A stretch of DNA of 64,000 nt from Hwangdonia seohaensis (GCF_031932625.1 NZ_JAVSCK010000002.1:558001-622000), one strand, 5' to 3'; positions 52,850 to 61,370 are shown, numbered from the stretch's first letter. Made by a program: numbers and translations. The notes: generated by a model from the letters alone, not told the origin.

Positions 52850-54760
52850 ATGACAAAAGGAAATATTAATGTTTCGGTAGAAAACATCTTCCCCCTCATT
52901 AAAAAATTCTTGTACAGCGATCACGAAATATTTTTACGTGAGCTAATTAGTAACGCTACGGATGCCACGCTAAAACTAAAGCATTTAACCAATATTGGCG
53001 ATGCAAAAGTTGAATATGGCAATCCGCAAATTGAAGTTAAAATTGACAAAAAAGGCAAAAAACTTCATATTATAGACCAAGGTTTGGGTATGACGGCCGA
53101 TGAAGTTGAAAAATACATCAATCAAGTTGCGTTTTCTGGAGCCGAGGAGTTTTTAGATAAATATAAAGATTCGGCTAAAGATGCCGGTATTATCGGTCAT
53201 TTTGGTTTAGGTTTTTATTCCGCTTTTATGGTGGCCGAAAAAGTAGAAATCATCACAAAATCTTACAAAGATGAACCGGCAGCGCATTGGACCTGCGATG
53301 GCTCGCCAGAATTTACTTTGGTTGAAGCCGATAAAAAAGAACGAGGTACGGAAATCATTCTTCATATTACCGACGATGACAAAGAGTTTTTAGAGGAAGT
53401 ACGTATTCGTGAGTTGTTGTTAAAGTACAACAAGTTTATGCCCGTTCCCATTAAATTTGGAACCAAAGAAATAAACGACCCCGACTTTACCCCTAAAACA
53501 ACAAAAGACAAAGACGGTAAAGAAACCACCGAACCGCACAAGCAAATTACGGTTGACAACATTATTAACAACCCGAATCCTGCATGGACCAAGCAACCGG
53601 CAGATTTAAAGGATGAAGATTACAGCAATTTCTACCGCGAGTTGTACCCAATGCAATTTGAAGAGCCCTTGTTTAACATTCACTTAAATGTAGACTATCC
53701 GTTTAATTTAACCGGGATTTTATATTTCCCGAAAATGACGAACGATTTAAACATTCAAAAAGATAAAATTCAGCTGTACCAAAACCAGGTTTTTGTAACC
53801 GATAATGTTGAAGGTATTGTACCGGAATTTTTAACCATGTTGCGTGGTGTTATCGATTCGCCGGATATTCCGTTAAACGTTTCGCGTTCGTATTTACAAG
53901 CCGATGGTGCCGTTAAAAAGATTTCATCGTACATCACCAGAAAGGTTGCCGATAAATTAAAATCGTTGTTCAATAACAACCGTGAAGATTTTGAAGCCAA
54001 ATGGAACGATATTAAAATCGTGATTGAATACGGTATGCTTTCCGAAGAAAAATTCTTTGAAAAAGCCGATGCCTTCGCGTTATATCCAACGGTTGATGGC
54101 ACATACTATACGTACGAAGAACTGTTCAATAAGATTAAAGCAAAACAAACCGATAAAGACGATAAATTAGTTATCCTTTACGCTTCTAATAAAGACGAGC
54201 AGCACAGCTACATCGAGGCTGCAAAAGCCAAAGGCTACGAGGTATTGCTATTGGATTCGCCCATCGTATCGCATTTAATGCAAAAGCTGGAAACCTCGAA
54301 AGAGAATATTTCCTTTGCACGTGTTGATGCCGATCATATCGATAAAATAATTCAGAAAGACGAAACCAAGATTTCTAAGTTAGATGATGAGCAAACCAAA
54401 ACATTAGATGCACTTTTAAAAGAAGTAATTCCTTCTGAAAAATTTGTGGTACAGTTAGAGCCTATGGATAGTGATGCGGCTCCGTTTATGATTACGCAAC
54501 CCGAGTTTATGCGCCGAATGAAAGAAATGCAAGCCACAGGTGGCGGAGGCATGAACATGTTTGGCAGCATGCCGGAAATGTATAATTTGGTTGTAAATAC
54601 CAACTCGCCATTAGTGGGAGACATTTTGGGTACCAAAACCAAAAAGAAACAAGAGCGTTTAATAAACCAAAGTTTGGATTTGGCGCGACTATCTCAAGGT
54701 TTGCTTAAAGGCGAAGAGCTTACCAACTTTATCAAGCGTAGTTACGATATGATAAAGTAA
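52850..54760 (+). CDS. htpG: Molecular chaperone HtpG (Hsp90)
   Basis: The 636-residue homodimeric cytosolic chaperone has the N-terminal GHKL ATPase domain (LRELISNATDATLK, IDQGLGMTADEVEKYI, GHFGLGFYSAFMVAEKV, with the ATP lid between). The middle domain carries the catalytic Arg in VPEFLTMLRGVIDSPDIPLNVSRSYLQ. The C-terminal dimerisation domain ends LLKGEELTNFIKRSYDMIK. There is an insertion of charged residues at about 220-240 (TTKDKDGKETTEPHK). Length matches (about 625). Its leader contains the 52786 palindrome; a clear -7 box is not found. Terminator at 54874. Confidence 0.96.
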   Translation: MTKGNINVSVENIFPLIKKFLYSDHEIFLRELISNATDATLKLKHLTNIGDAKVEYGNPQIEVKIDKKGKKLHIIDQGLGMTADEVEKYINQVAFSGAEEFLDKYKDSAKDAGIIGHFGLGFYSAFMVAEKVEIITKSYKDEPAAHWTCDGSPEFTLVEADKKERGTEIILHITDDDKEFLEEVRIRELLLKYNKFMPVPIKFGTKEINDPDFTPKTTKDKDGKETTEPHKQITVDNIINNPNPAWTKQPADLKDEDYSNFYRELYPMQFEEPLFNIHLNVDYPFNLTGILYFPKMTNDLNIQKDKIQLYQNQVFVTDNVEGIVPEFLTMLRGVIDSPDIPLNVSRSYLQADGAVKKISSYITRKVADKLKSLFNNNREDFEAKWNDIKIVIEYGMLSEEKFFEKADAFALYPTVDGTYYTYEELFNKIKAKQTDKDDKLVILYASNKDEQHSYIEAAKAKGYEVLLLDSPIVSHLMQKLETSKENISFARVDADHIDKIIQKDETKISKLDDEQTKTLDALLKEVIPSEKFVVQLEPMDSDAAPFMITQPEFMRRMKEMQATGGGGMNMFGSMPEMYNLVVNTNSPLVGDILGTKTKKKQERLINQSLDLARLSQGLLKGEELTNFIKRSYDMIK

Positions 54761-54778
54761 GTTGCCGTTATTGCGCCA

Positions 54779-54860
54779 GGACGCATTTTGCCTGCACTGA
54801 GCTAGTCGAAGTGTGGCAATCTCATACATTAAAACTATAAGCATTTTCGTTTACGCGAAA
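54779..54860. repeat. Dispersed bipartite repeat, GAGCTAGTCGAA copy with hairpin
   Basis: GGACGCATTTTGCCT then CACTGAGCTAGTCGAAGTG (54795-54813) are followed by GGCAATCTCAT and a spacer. A TTTTCG/CGAAAA hairpin follows around 54844-54860. The first 35 bases (54779-54813) match the reverse complement of 63764-63798 at 31 of 35 positions. It lies directly after htpG. Confidence 0.8.
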
Positions 54861-54873
54861 ATTTATAGTAACC

Positions 54874-54908
54874 AAAACCACTTTGTGAAAACAGGGTGGT
54901 TTTTTTGT
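54874..54908 (+). terminator. Intrinsic terminator downstream of htpG
   Basis: AAAACCAC (54874-54881) and GTGGTTTT (54896-54903) pair across a 14-base loop, with seven T residues in the trailing run. It is about 115 bases after the htpG stop, beyond the repeat element. Confidence 0.75.
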
Positions 54909-55025
54909 TGTAGTATTTTCTTGAATTTGTCAGAAAAAAAAGATAACTTCGTTTAACATTAGATATAAAACATTAAAACGATTTCATATCAAGTAGTTGT
55001 AAACCATACTCAAAAAACACTGCGA

Positions 55026-55946
55026 ATGACATTAATAAGTCGATTAGTCTTCTTCAACGATGAAATGAAGACGGAAAAAAAATCGTCTGAACGAATTACA
55101 AAAAATGAAATTTCAATTGTAATTCCTGTAAAAGACAATCAAAAAGGAATTGATAACTATTTAACCAAGTTCTTTAAAACTCACTCGAAAATTGACTTTC
55201 CGAAAGAGATTATAATTGTAGACAACAATTCAAGTCCAAGAATTGAATTGAAAACTGAATTTATGAAATTCGGCTTACCGATTGAATTAATTGAGTGCAA
55301 AAAAGTTGGACCAGCTTCAGCCCGAAACAAAGGCGCAAAAATTGCGAAAGGAAAATGGTTGCTTTTTAATGACAGCGATTGTATCCCGACAAAGTCAATT
55401 ATTAAAGGCTATTTAAAAGCTGATAATAATTCTGTGGCTTATGCTGGAAATATAAAATCATTAGATAATGACAAGCTCTCAAAATATTACGAGAGCCAAG
55501 AAATTTTAATTCCTTTAAAAACTTACGATGACAATGGCGATTTTGTTCCGCAATATTTAATCACAGCTAACTCGCTAATTTGGAAAAAAGCATTTGATGA
55601 AATTGGTGGATTTAATGAGCAAATTGCAATCGCAGGTGGCGAAGATGTTGATTTAGGCTTACGACTTTCACAAATCGGAAATTTGTCATACGCTTTCGAT
55701 AGTATTGCAATCCACGACTTTTCAGATGGATTTGTGGGTTTCTACAAGAGATTTAAGAGATACGGACAAGGAAACAGAATTGTCGAAGAGTTATGGAATA
55801 CCGATTTAAGTCCTACTCTATTCCGACCAAATGAAAGAACTTTTGCGAATGAGATTTTAGCGAAATTTCAGTATATTGGATTACGAATTGGATATAGAAA
55901 AGCCGACAAAATCGTGCGAAAGTACGGTTTACAACAACGCATATAA
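55026..55946 (+). CDS. Glycosyltransferase family 2
   Basis: The 306-residue GT-A enzyme has ISIVIPVKDNQKGIDNYL (about 29-46), IIIVDNNSSPRIE, CKKVGPASARNKGAKIAKGKWLLFNDSDC (DSD metal site about 117-119), and the acceptor-domain GGEDVDLGLRLSQIG (about 204-218). It has no membrane anchor. It stands alone between htpG and trmD, with AT-rich codon use such as ATTGAATTG and GCGAAA that differs from its neighbours. Hairpin-rich DNA lies on its 3' side. This pattern hints at a recently acquired single gene, but no integrase or attachment site is provable here. Confidence 0.85.
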   Translation: MTLISRLVFFNDEMKTEKKSSERITKNEISIVIPVKDNQKGIDNYLTKFFKTHSKIDFPKEIIIVDNNSSPRIELKTEFMKFGLPIELIECKKVGPASARNKGAKIAKGKWLLFNDSDCIPTKSIIKGYLKADNNSVAYAGNIKSLDNDKLSKYYESQEILIPLKTYDDNGDFVPQYLITANSLIWKKAFDEIGGFNEQIAIAGGEDVDLGLRLSQIGNLSYAFDSIAIHDFSDGFVGFYKRFKRYGQGNRIVEELWNTDLSPTLFRPNERTFANEILAKFQYIGLRIGYRKADKIVRKYGLQQRI

Positions 55947-55998
55947 AAAATAGCGCAAGTCATAGCTAAAACAAAGGCTTGGGCACTTTTGCGAGGTC

Positions 55999-56018
55999 GC
56001 CAAATTTTTAAATTTGGC
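55999..56018. repeat. Perfect hairpin after the solitary glycosyltransferase
   Basis: GCCAAATTT (55999-56007) and AAATTTGGC (56010-56018) form a 9-bp perfect stem with a 2-base loop. No T-run is present, so it is unlikely to be a terminator. Confidence 0.7.
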
Positions 56019-56055
56019 TTATTGAGAAAAGAAAAATAATAAGTAAAATTTAAAA

Positions 56056-56078
56056 ATTCGGCTTTTGCTTAACCGAAT
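56056..56078. repeat. Second hairpin after the solitary glycosyltransferase
   Basis: ATTCGG (56056-56061) and CCGAAT (56073-56078) form a 6-bp stem with an 11-base loop. A similar TTTAAAAATT stretch precedes it and echoes the first hairpin. Confidence 0.55.
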
Positions 56079-56169
56079 AGTAACTGCGTTTTTTCCGCAC
56101 TACTTTTCATATGCAAATCCGTTAAACGAACCCTCAAAAAACTTCTCAAAAAATCCCAAACAATTAAAT

Positions 56170-56177
56170 TATCTTTG
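56170..56177 (+). promoter_or_regulatory. Putative -7 box for trmD
   Basis: TATCTTTG matches TAnnTTTG, 19 bases before the trmD ATG. No TTG is found at the right spacing upstream. Confidence 0.55.
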
Positions 56178-56196
56178 CAATTCTTAACACGACACC

Positions 56197-56874
56197 ATGC
56201 GCATCGATATTATTACCGTTTTACCAGAATTACTTAAAAGTCCGTTTGAAGCCTCTATTTTAAAACGCGCTATTGAAGCTGGTTTGGTTGAAGTTCATTT
56301 TCATAACCTACGCGATTACACGTCAGACAACTACAAATCTATCGACGACACCCAATTTGGTGGCGGCGCAGGTATGGTGATGATGGTAGAGCCTATTGAT
56401 AAATGCATTACCGCTTTAAAGGCAAAACGCAACTACGACGAGGTTATTTATATGACACCCGACGGCGAAACCTTAAACCAAAGCATCGCCAATCAACTCT
56501 CGTTAAAAGGAAACATTATTATTTTATGCGGCCATTATAAAGGTGTGGATCAACGTGTGCGCGACCATTTTATTACCCGCGAAATATCTATTGGCGATTA
56601 CGTGCTGTCTGGTGGCGAATTGGGTGCTGCTGTACTTTGCGATGCCATTATAAGGTTGATTCCCGGGGTTTTGGGCAATGAGACTTCTGCCCTAACCGAT
56701 TCGTTTCAAGATAACTTATTGGCGCCGCCCATTTACACCAAACCACGTGAGTACAAAGGCTGGAAAGTCCCCGAGCTTTTATTTAGCGGCAACTTACCGG
56801 AAATTGAAAAATGGCGCGAAGAACAAGCCTATTTACGCACTAAAGAACGCCGACCCGATTTACTGGACGACTAA
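56197..56874 (+). CDS. trmD: tRNA (guanine-N1-)-methyltransferase
   Basis: The 225-residue SPOUT-class dimer methylates G37 of tRNAs to prevent frameshifting. The trefoil-knot SAM site is visible as IILCGHYKGVDQRVRDHF (about 109-126) and EISIGDYVLSGGELGA (about 129-144). The N-terminal MRIDIITVLPELL and GGGAGMVMMVEP are also diagnostic. The C-terminal RTKERRPDLLDD is typical. It is not in an rpsP-rimM-trmD-rplS operon here; it stands alone after the glycosyltransferase. Length matches (225-250). Confidence 0.95.
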   Translation: MRIDIITVLPELLKSPFEASILKRAIEAGLVEVHFHNLRDYTSDNYKSIDDTQFGGGAGMVMMVEPIDKCITALKAKRNYDEVIYMTPDGETLNQSIANQLSLKGNIIILCGHYKGVDQRVRDHFITREISIGDYVLSGGELGAAVLCDAIIRLIPGVLGNETSALTDSFQDNLLAPPIYTKPREYKGWKVPELLFSGNLPEIEKWREEQAYLRTKERRPDLLDD

Positions 56875-56880
56875 CTCAAC

Positions 56881-57007
56881 GTGAGTTCAATATAATTAAC
56901 TTTATTGAATGGTAATAATCAAGCATATACATGTCGTGTCAGCTTGAGCATTGGTTGAATTTATTGACAATTCTAATTCGAAAATGGGGTTTTTAAATCG
57001 AACTCAC
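56881..57007. repeat. Inverted repeat flanking the trmD-downstream spacer
   Basis: GTGAGTTC (56881-56888) and GAACTCAC (57000-57007) are perfect inverted 8-mers at the two ends of a 111-base spacer between trmD and the small membrane gene. The inner part holds TTGAATGG and AATTCGAAAATGG pieces, with no ORF. Confidence 0.45.
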
Positions 57008-57027
57008 ATTAACCTAAAATTAAACCT

Positions 57028-57348
57028 ATGGAAAACATGGATACAATACAATGGCAATTTGCCATAGCTGGCTTTATTAATGGCTTGGTGCATTTAATTG
57101 TTCTTACAGCCTCAATAATTATCGTAGTAAAAAAACGCTCTGTGGCATCGTTATTATTACTTGTGGGAAGCCTTTTAAACAGTGTTGGTTTAGTTGGTGG
57201 TTTTGTTTATAATGCTTGGGCTGCACAAAAAGGAACCGAAGCCATATTGGATGCGCAGGTCACGCTCACCTTTTTTAATGCGTTCTCTTTTTTTGTTTTT
57301 GGACTCGGACTCTTTTTACTGGCCTTGGGTTTTTATAAGAAAAGCTGA
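57028..57348 (+). CDS. Small membrane protein of unknown function (106 aa)
   Basis: I do not recognise a named family. The 106-residue product has three clear hydrophobic helices: about 10-33 (AIAGFINGLVHLIVLTASII), 38-62 (VASLLLLVGSLLNSVGLVGG) and 76-103 (VTLTFFNAFSFFVFGLGLFLLAL). Short basic turns (VKKRS) and a FYKKS tail point to the cytosol. It is flanked by the 56881-57007 inverted repeat on the 5' side and is convergent with the DUF1704 operon. No motif suggests an activity. Confidence 0.7.
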   Translation: MENMDTIQWQFAIAGFINGLVHLIVLTASIIIVVKKRSVASLLLLVGSLLNSVGLVGGFVYNAWAAQKGTEAILDAQVTLTFFNAFSFFVFGLGLFLLALGFYKKS

Positions 57349-57377
57349 ATGTTTTTACGGCAAATTGGAAACAAAAC

Positions 57378-58535
57378 TTACTTTAAATTTTTAAGAATAA
57401 AGTCTACGGTTTTGTTTGTATTGCTGTTTTCTGCGTAAGCATCGGTAATATGTTTTGCAGGAACGGCCAGCCCTTTTTCAATAAGCGATTCTATATCATC
57501 GGCATATTCCAACGACACTTTACCGGTTAACAGCAAGCTTAAATTTTTATTGGCGTGATAATAATCGTAAACCTTTTTTAGTCCGGTTAAATATAAATAA
57601 TCCTTGGTAAAACCGCCTCCTCTGTGCGCCCTTACTGTAATATAATAGGCAGCTTCTTTTTCCAAATCATATTGATTATGGAGCAGTCTAAAAGTTTTTG
57701 AAAACGAATAGCCTTTAGACAAACTGTTTACCGCAATTACACGATATGCCAGCTCTTTTAAGCGGGTTACCGTTAAATTATTGCTCATATATTCGGCAAA
57801 AACAGCCAAACCTTCTTGGGTTTCTTCATTATTGGGAAAACCATGTGAAAATATTTTTAAGGGATGCAATAAACCATTCATGGTGGTTACCATGTGCACG
57901 CCAATTTCATGATTGGTAAGTACCGCAATTTCGTTATCGGAGTACACGTGATTTGTATTCAACACCAAGGTTTTGGCATTGTTCGATACCATGGCTATGG
58001 CTGAAATTTTATCGGAATGTTTTATATGATATGTAAAATCGTATTGCTCAGAATAGGCTCTAAAAAAAGACTCTGCTTCTTTGGCATTGTATTTTGGTGC
58101 AAATGCTTGTGAATCTAAATCTTCATCTTCAAAATGAAGAATATATTTCGCATTTTCAACATCAATTTCAGTGGGTGTTCCAAAACAATGCAAACTATTG
58201 TAATAAAACTTTTTACCGCTGCCAATGGTCTCGATGCATTTAATTAGGCCAGAATAGGTGTAGATTATATCTTCATAGAGGTTTTTAATACGCTCGTCTT
58301 CAATCAGTTCAATCTGCTGCTTAAATAATTTTCGGTGCAGTTTAAATCGGTCAAAATTAATGTCTGGATATTTAAAAACAGGTTGGGTTAAGTATTTCGA
58401 TGAAAAAAAACGTGCTTTTTCTTCCTCAATATTAGTTGGGTTTACAAAGCTAAGCAGTTCAATTTGCTTAACAAGCGCATCAATGCTTTTATCGATTTCC
58501 AAAAGTGGTTTTGTAATTACGGTGTCAGTCTTCAT
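57378..58535 (-). CDS. QEGLA-motif (DUF1704) putative metallopeptidase, MATCAP-related
   Basis: The 385-residue soluble protein has zinc site HEIGVH (209-214) and third-ligand motif QEGLA (240-244, E241), separated by GLLHPLKIFSHGFPNNEET. These are hallmarks of the DUF1704 family, long labelled flavohemoglobin expression-modulating. The vertebrate members (MATCAP) remove the C-terminal tyrosine of tubulin, so a carboxypeptidase activity is possible. The zinc residues are intact. It is the last gene of the four-gene minus-strand operon, 13 bases after the amidohydrolase-like gene. The bacterial substrate is unknown. Confidence 0.9.
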   Translation of the reverse strand: MKTDTVITKPLLEIDKSIDALVKQIELLSFVNPTNIEEEKARFFSSKYLTQPVFKYPDINFDRFKLHRKLFKQQIELIEDERIKNLYEDIIYTYSGLIKCIETIGSGKKFYYNSLHCFGTPTEIDVENAKYILHFEDEDLDSQAFAPKYNAKEAESFFRAYSEQYDFTYHIKHSDKISAIAMVSNNAKTLVLNTNHVYSDNEIAVLTNHEIGVHMVTTMNGLLHPLKIFSHGFPNNEETQEGLAVFAEYMSNNLTVTRLKELAYRVIAVNSLSKGYSFSKTFRLLHNQYDLEKEAAYYITVRAHRGGGFTKDYLYLTGLKKVYDYYHANKNLSLLLTGKVSLEYADDIESLIEKGLAVPAKHITDAYAENSNTNKTVDFILKNLK

Positions 58536-58548
58536 ATAAAAATTCCAA

Positions 58549-59376
58549 TCATTTAAAGGTATTGTACGTGTTTGTGGCGTGTTTGGGTATGCGCCTTAGT
58601 AGTTCAATTTCCGTATGCCGTACGATTTCCGGATAAACAATATAATCATATTCGTGGCAATACACTTTGGCAATTTCGGTGGCCAAAACCAAGGTATTTT
58701 TAAAGTTGTTGGTTACATATTTTAAAAAATAGCCGTTACCCTGAAAAGTATCGTTAATTTTTGAAATGGACGGTATGCCATAAGGGAATTTTATTTCCGA
58801 TAAACTTTGTCGCCAATTTTCAACAACCTCTCCAAAACGGTTATTATCGATATTCGAAGTGCCTAAATTCCATGTGGGCACCTCCCTTTCCCATCGTTTC
58901 CAGTTGTAACTGTGCATATCGTAAACGGTACAAAACCCGAATTTTGATTCTAAAACCGAAATTAAAGTATGTACCACTTTGTAAAAGTTGTTGTGTTTGC
59001 GTAGGCTTTTATCTTTCATGTCTTCGGACAGTGGTTTGTGCCACAGCTGTTTCCCCCAAGCGGTATCAAAAACGGCAGCTTCCGGCGCACGGTTTAAATC
59101 GTACTCAAAGCGCGAGTCGCAGCCCGCAATAACAATGGGATGCGATTTAACCATGTTTTTGGTCTCCGGATCTTCTTCGTACCAACGCTCGTATTCGGTG
59201 TGTATGCAATTGGGCCAAAGCTCTTTTCTAAACTGATGCCCATCGTGAATCGCCGCACAAGCATAAGGCACATATTTATCGATTTTTAGAGTAAACGAAT
59301 AATCTGAAGACACGGCTTCAAACACCTCTTCATTTTTAATTTTGGCAATTATATCTTTAAGTGGAAGTTTTTGCAT
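58549..59376 (-). CDS. N-formylglutamate amidohydrolase-like protein
   Basis: The 275-residue protein belongs to the FGase family, zinc hydrolases that release formate or act on N-acylated glutamate. Visible signatures are AAIHDGHQFR (H44, H47), AGCDSRFEYDLNRAPE (84-99) and VYDMHSYNW (151-159). The histidine-rich metal sites appear kept. No hut genes are nearby. Its start is three bases after the sulfurtransferase stop and 13 bases before the next gene, so it belongs to the operon with the DUF1704 peptidase and the ATP-grasp ligase. In that setting it may hydrolyse a formyl- or acyl-peptide, not formylglutamate. Confidence 0.88.
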   Translation of the reverse strand: MQKLPLKDIIAKIKNEEVFEAVSSDYSFTLKIDKYVPYACAAIHDGHQFRKELWPNCIHTEYERWYEEDPETKNMVKSHPIVIAGCDSRFEYDLNRAPEAAVFDTAWGKQLWHKPLSEDMKDKSLRKHNNFYKVVHTLISVLESKFGFCTVYDMHSYNWKRWEREVPTWNLGTSNIDNNRFGEVVENWRQSLSEIKFPYGIPSISKINDTFQGNGYFLKYVTNNFKNTLVLATEIAKVYCHEYDYIVYPEIVRHTEIELLRRIPKHATNTYNTFK

Positions 59377-59379
59377 AAT

Positions 59380-60204
59380 TTATTCTTTAACCAAAGTGCC
59401 CCATTCCGTCCACGAGCCATCGTAAACAGACATGTTTTTATACCCCGAAATTTCTGCGCCCAATGCTAAAACACAAGCTGTTATGCCCGAGCCACACGAA
59501 AATATTACCTTATCCCTTTCATTAATGACTTCTGAAAAAATATCCTGTAATTCCTTTTCGGATTTTAGCAAACCATCGTCGTTTAATAGATTTTTAAACG
59601 GGATGTTTTTTGAATTTGGAATCGTTCCCATTCGTAAGCCCACTCTGGGTTCGGGCTCTGCACAATTAAATCGGGCCGTAGAACGTGCATCGATTATTTT
59701 ATGTGTTTTTTCTTTTGAAGCTTTACTAACATCCTCAAAAAATTGCATGGCTTTAGGCTGAAGTTTTGACACAAAATCACCGGTATTACCTGAATAATTT
59801 TTAAATGTTTCCGATGGAAATCCTGCTTTTAACCATGCCGGAAACCCACCATTTAAAACCGCCACATTGGAGTGTCCGAAAGCTTTAAACAACCACCAAA
59901 CCCGTGCACTTGAATAGATGCCTTTATCATCTGAAATCACAATAGCGCTATTATTATTAATGCCCAAAGCCCTGGCTTCTTTTTGAAATTGTTCTACCGA
60001 GGGAAATGCACTTGGAAATGGATTCGAAACATCGCTGAATTTATTTTTTATATCAAAATAACGCGCCTTTGGAATTTGCGTTTGTGAAACATGAAACTCC
60101 TTATTAATCGTGCCGTCTAAAACAACAAGGTTTTCGGCATTCAAATTTTCATGAAGCCATGCCGCTGAAACAATGGGTGTTTTTAGATATATATTGGAAT
60201 CCAT
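59380..60204 (-). CDS. sseA: Sulfurtransferase, 3-mercaptopyruvate type (two rhodanese domains)
   Basis: The 274-residue enzyme has tandem rhodanese domains. The N-terminal one (about 5-135) is inactive, with SDDKGIYSSARVWW in place of a Cys loop. The C-terminal one (about 150-274) has active-site C237 in FSCGSGITAC. The CGSGxTA loop is typical of 3-mercaptopyruvate sulfurtransferases, while thiosulfate rhodaneses have CRKGVTA. It moves sulfane sulfur from mercaptopyruvate to thiols or cyanide. It sits between the ATP-grasp gene and the amidohydrolase gene in a four-gene operon and could link to thiol metabolism. Confidence 0.9.
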   Translation of the reverse strand: MDSNIYLKTPIVSAAWLHENLNAENLVVLDGTINKEFHVSQTQIPKARYFDIKNKFSDVSNPFPSAFPSVEQFQKEARALGINNNSAIVISDDKGIYSSARVWWLFKAFGHSNVAVLNGGFPAWLKAGFPSETFKNYSGNTGDFVSKLQPKAMQFFEDVSKASKEKTHKIIDARSTARFNCAEPEPRVGLRMGTIPNSKNIPFKNLLNDDGLLKSEKELQDIFSEVINERDKVIFSCGSGITACVLALGAEISGYKNMSVYDGSWTEWGTLVKE

Positions 60205-60264
60205 TTTAATTGTTTTATGATAGAAAACTAAAAATTGAAACTGCGACCGTCAACTGCAAATTAA

Positions 60265-61305
60265 TTAAGCGTCTTGCACTGTTTTACGCAATCGTGTACG
60301 TCTATCAAAAGCTTGAAGTTTATCAATCACTTTCATTTCTAAAAAATCGACAACCTTCTCCTCTATTTTCGTTTTAAGCTTGTACACTTTATTGATGTAT
60401 GTTATGCCTCCGGGAGACATCACATTAACTTCAACCAGTTTTCCGCCAATCACATCAATGCCCACAAAAAACAGACCGTCGTTTACCAATTTAGGGCCAA
60501 TTTGTTTGCACAGTGCTTTTTCGGCTTTGGTTAACGTATGCCTTTGCACGCTTCCGCCAGCAGAAACATTGGAACGGTGATCTTCTTTTCCCGGAACCCG
60601 TTTCATAGCGCCAACAGGTTCGCCGTTAAGCATTAAAATACGGATGTCGCCTTCATCGGCACCTTCAATATAATCTTGTAAAATCACGTAATTTGAAGAA
60701 CCGTCGCCACTACTATTGATATAAAAATCCAATAGCGAGTTAATATTGCTCATCGCCGATTTTTCAATAAGAATAACGCCTGAACCTCCAAAACCGTTAA
60801 GTGGTTTTAATATCATTTTATCGGCGGCAGATTCTTTAATTTGCCTAATCAAGTAATTTTTATTTTTCGATACGTGGGTTGCCGGAATGATGTTGCTGTG
60901 CGCATCGCCAAAAGCAGCCGTGTATAGTTTATTGTTCGCTTCGCGCATACCTTGAAGCGAATTCATGATAAACACATCGTCTTTAACCGAATCTAAAAAG
61001 TTAAGCATGATGGGGTCTAACGGCGGATTTGCTCTAAAAAATATCACATCAAATCCTGCTAGCGGTAGCATTTCTTCGCGCAATTGGGCTTTATTATAAA
61101 ACGATTTTAACGACGATGGCGTTTTGTCCATTCGATTTATAACGGTACAACTGGCATTGGTAACGCTGTTTCTAATGGTTAGATTTGCCGGTGTACACAT
61201 GGCAACACCATGTTTGCGTTTTACACATTCTTTAATTAAAGCTAATGTGGTGTCGTTTTCTGGGTCAATATCTTCCCATGGGTACATTATAAAACAAATG
61301 TTCAT
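60265..61305 (-). CDS. Glutathione synthase-like ATP-grasp ligase
   Basis: The 346-residue cytosolic ATP-grasp enzyme has the prokaryotic GshB pattern: FFRANPPLDP (about 95-104), ILKPLNGFGGSGVILIE (about 170-186), YIEGADEGDIRILMLNGEPVGAMKRVPG (about 213-240), NVSAGGSVQRHTL and FFVGIDVIGGKLVEVNVMSPGG (about 283-304). ATP, Mg and acceptor-amine sites are all present. GshB joins gamma-glutamylcysteine and glycine. No gshA is in the window, so it may instead ligate another peptide. It is the first gene of the operon; the sulfurtransferase starts 60 bases later. Confidence 0.85.
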   Translation of the reverse strand: MNICFIMYPWEDIDPENDTTLALIKECVKRKHGVAMCTPANLTIRNSVTNASCTVINRMDKTPSSLKSFYNKAQLREEMLPLAGFDVIFFRANPPLDPIMLNFLDSVKDDVFIMNSLQGMREANNKLYTAAFGDAHSNIIPATHVSKNKNYLIRQIKESAADKMILKPLNGFGGSGVILIEKSAMSNINSLLDFYINSSGDGSSNYVILQDYIEGADEGDIRILMLNGEPVGAMKRVPGKEDHRSNVSAGGSVQRHTLTKAEKALCKQIGPKLVNDGLFFVGIDVIGGKLVEVNVMSPGGITYINKVYKLKTKIEEKVVDFLEMKVIDKLQAFDRRTRLRKTVQDA

Positions 61306-61370
61306 TTTATTGGAGTTTTGACGGTTTGTCTAAAGTTAAAAAAATTAATTAGTAATCTACGGTTTAAAAT

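Noticed and set aside
55026..56196. Prophage or integron cassette at the solitary glycosyltransferase
   Set aside because: There is no integrase, phage gene or recognisable attachment site; only composition and hairpins suggest acquisition.
57194..57394. 66-codon plus-strand frame overlapping the 106-residue membrane protein
   Set aside because: It overlaps in another frame the clear three-helix protein at 57028-57348, and its translation lacks a coherent helix or domain pattern.
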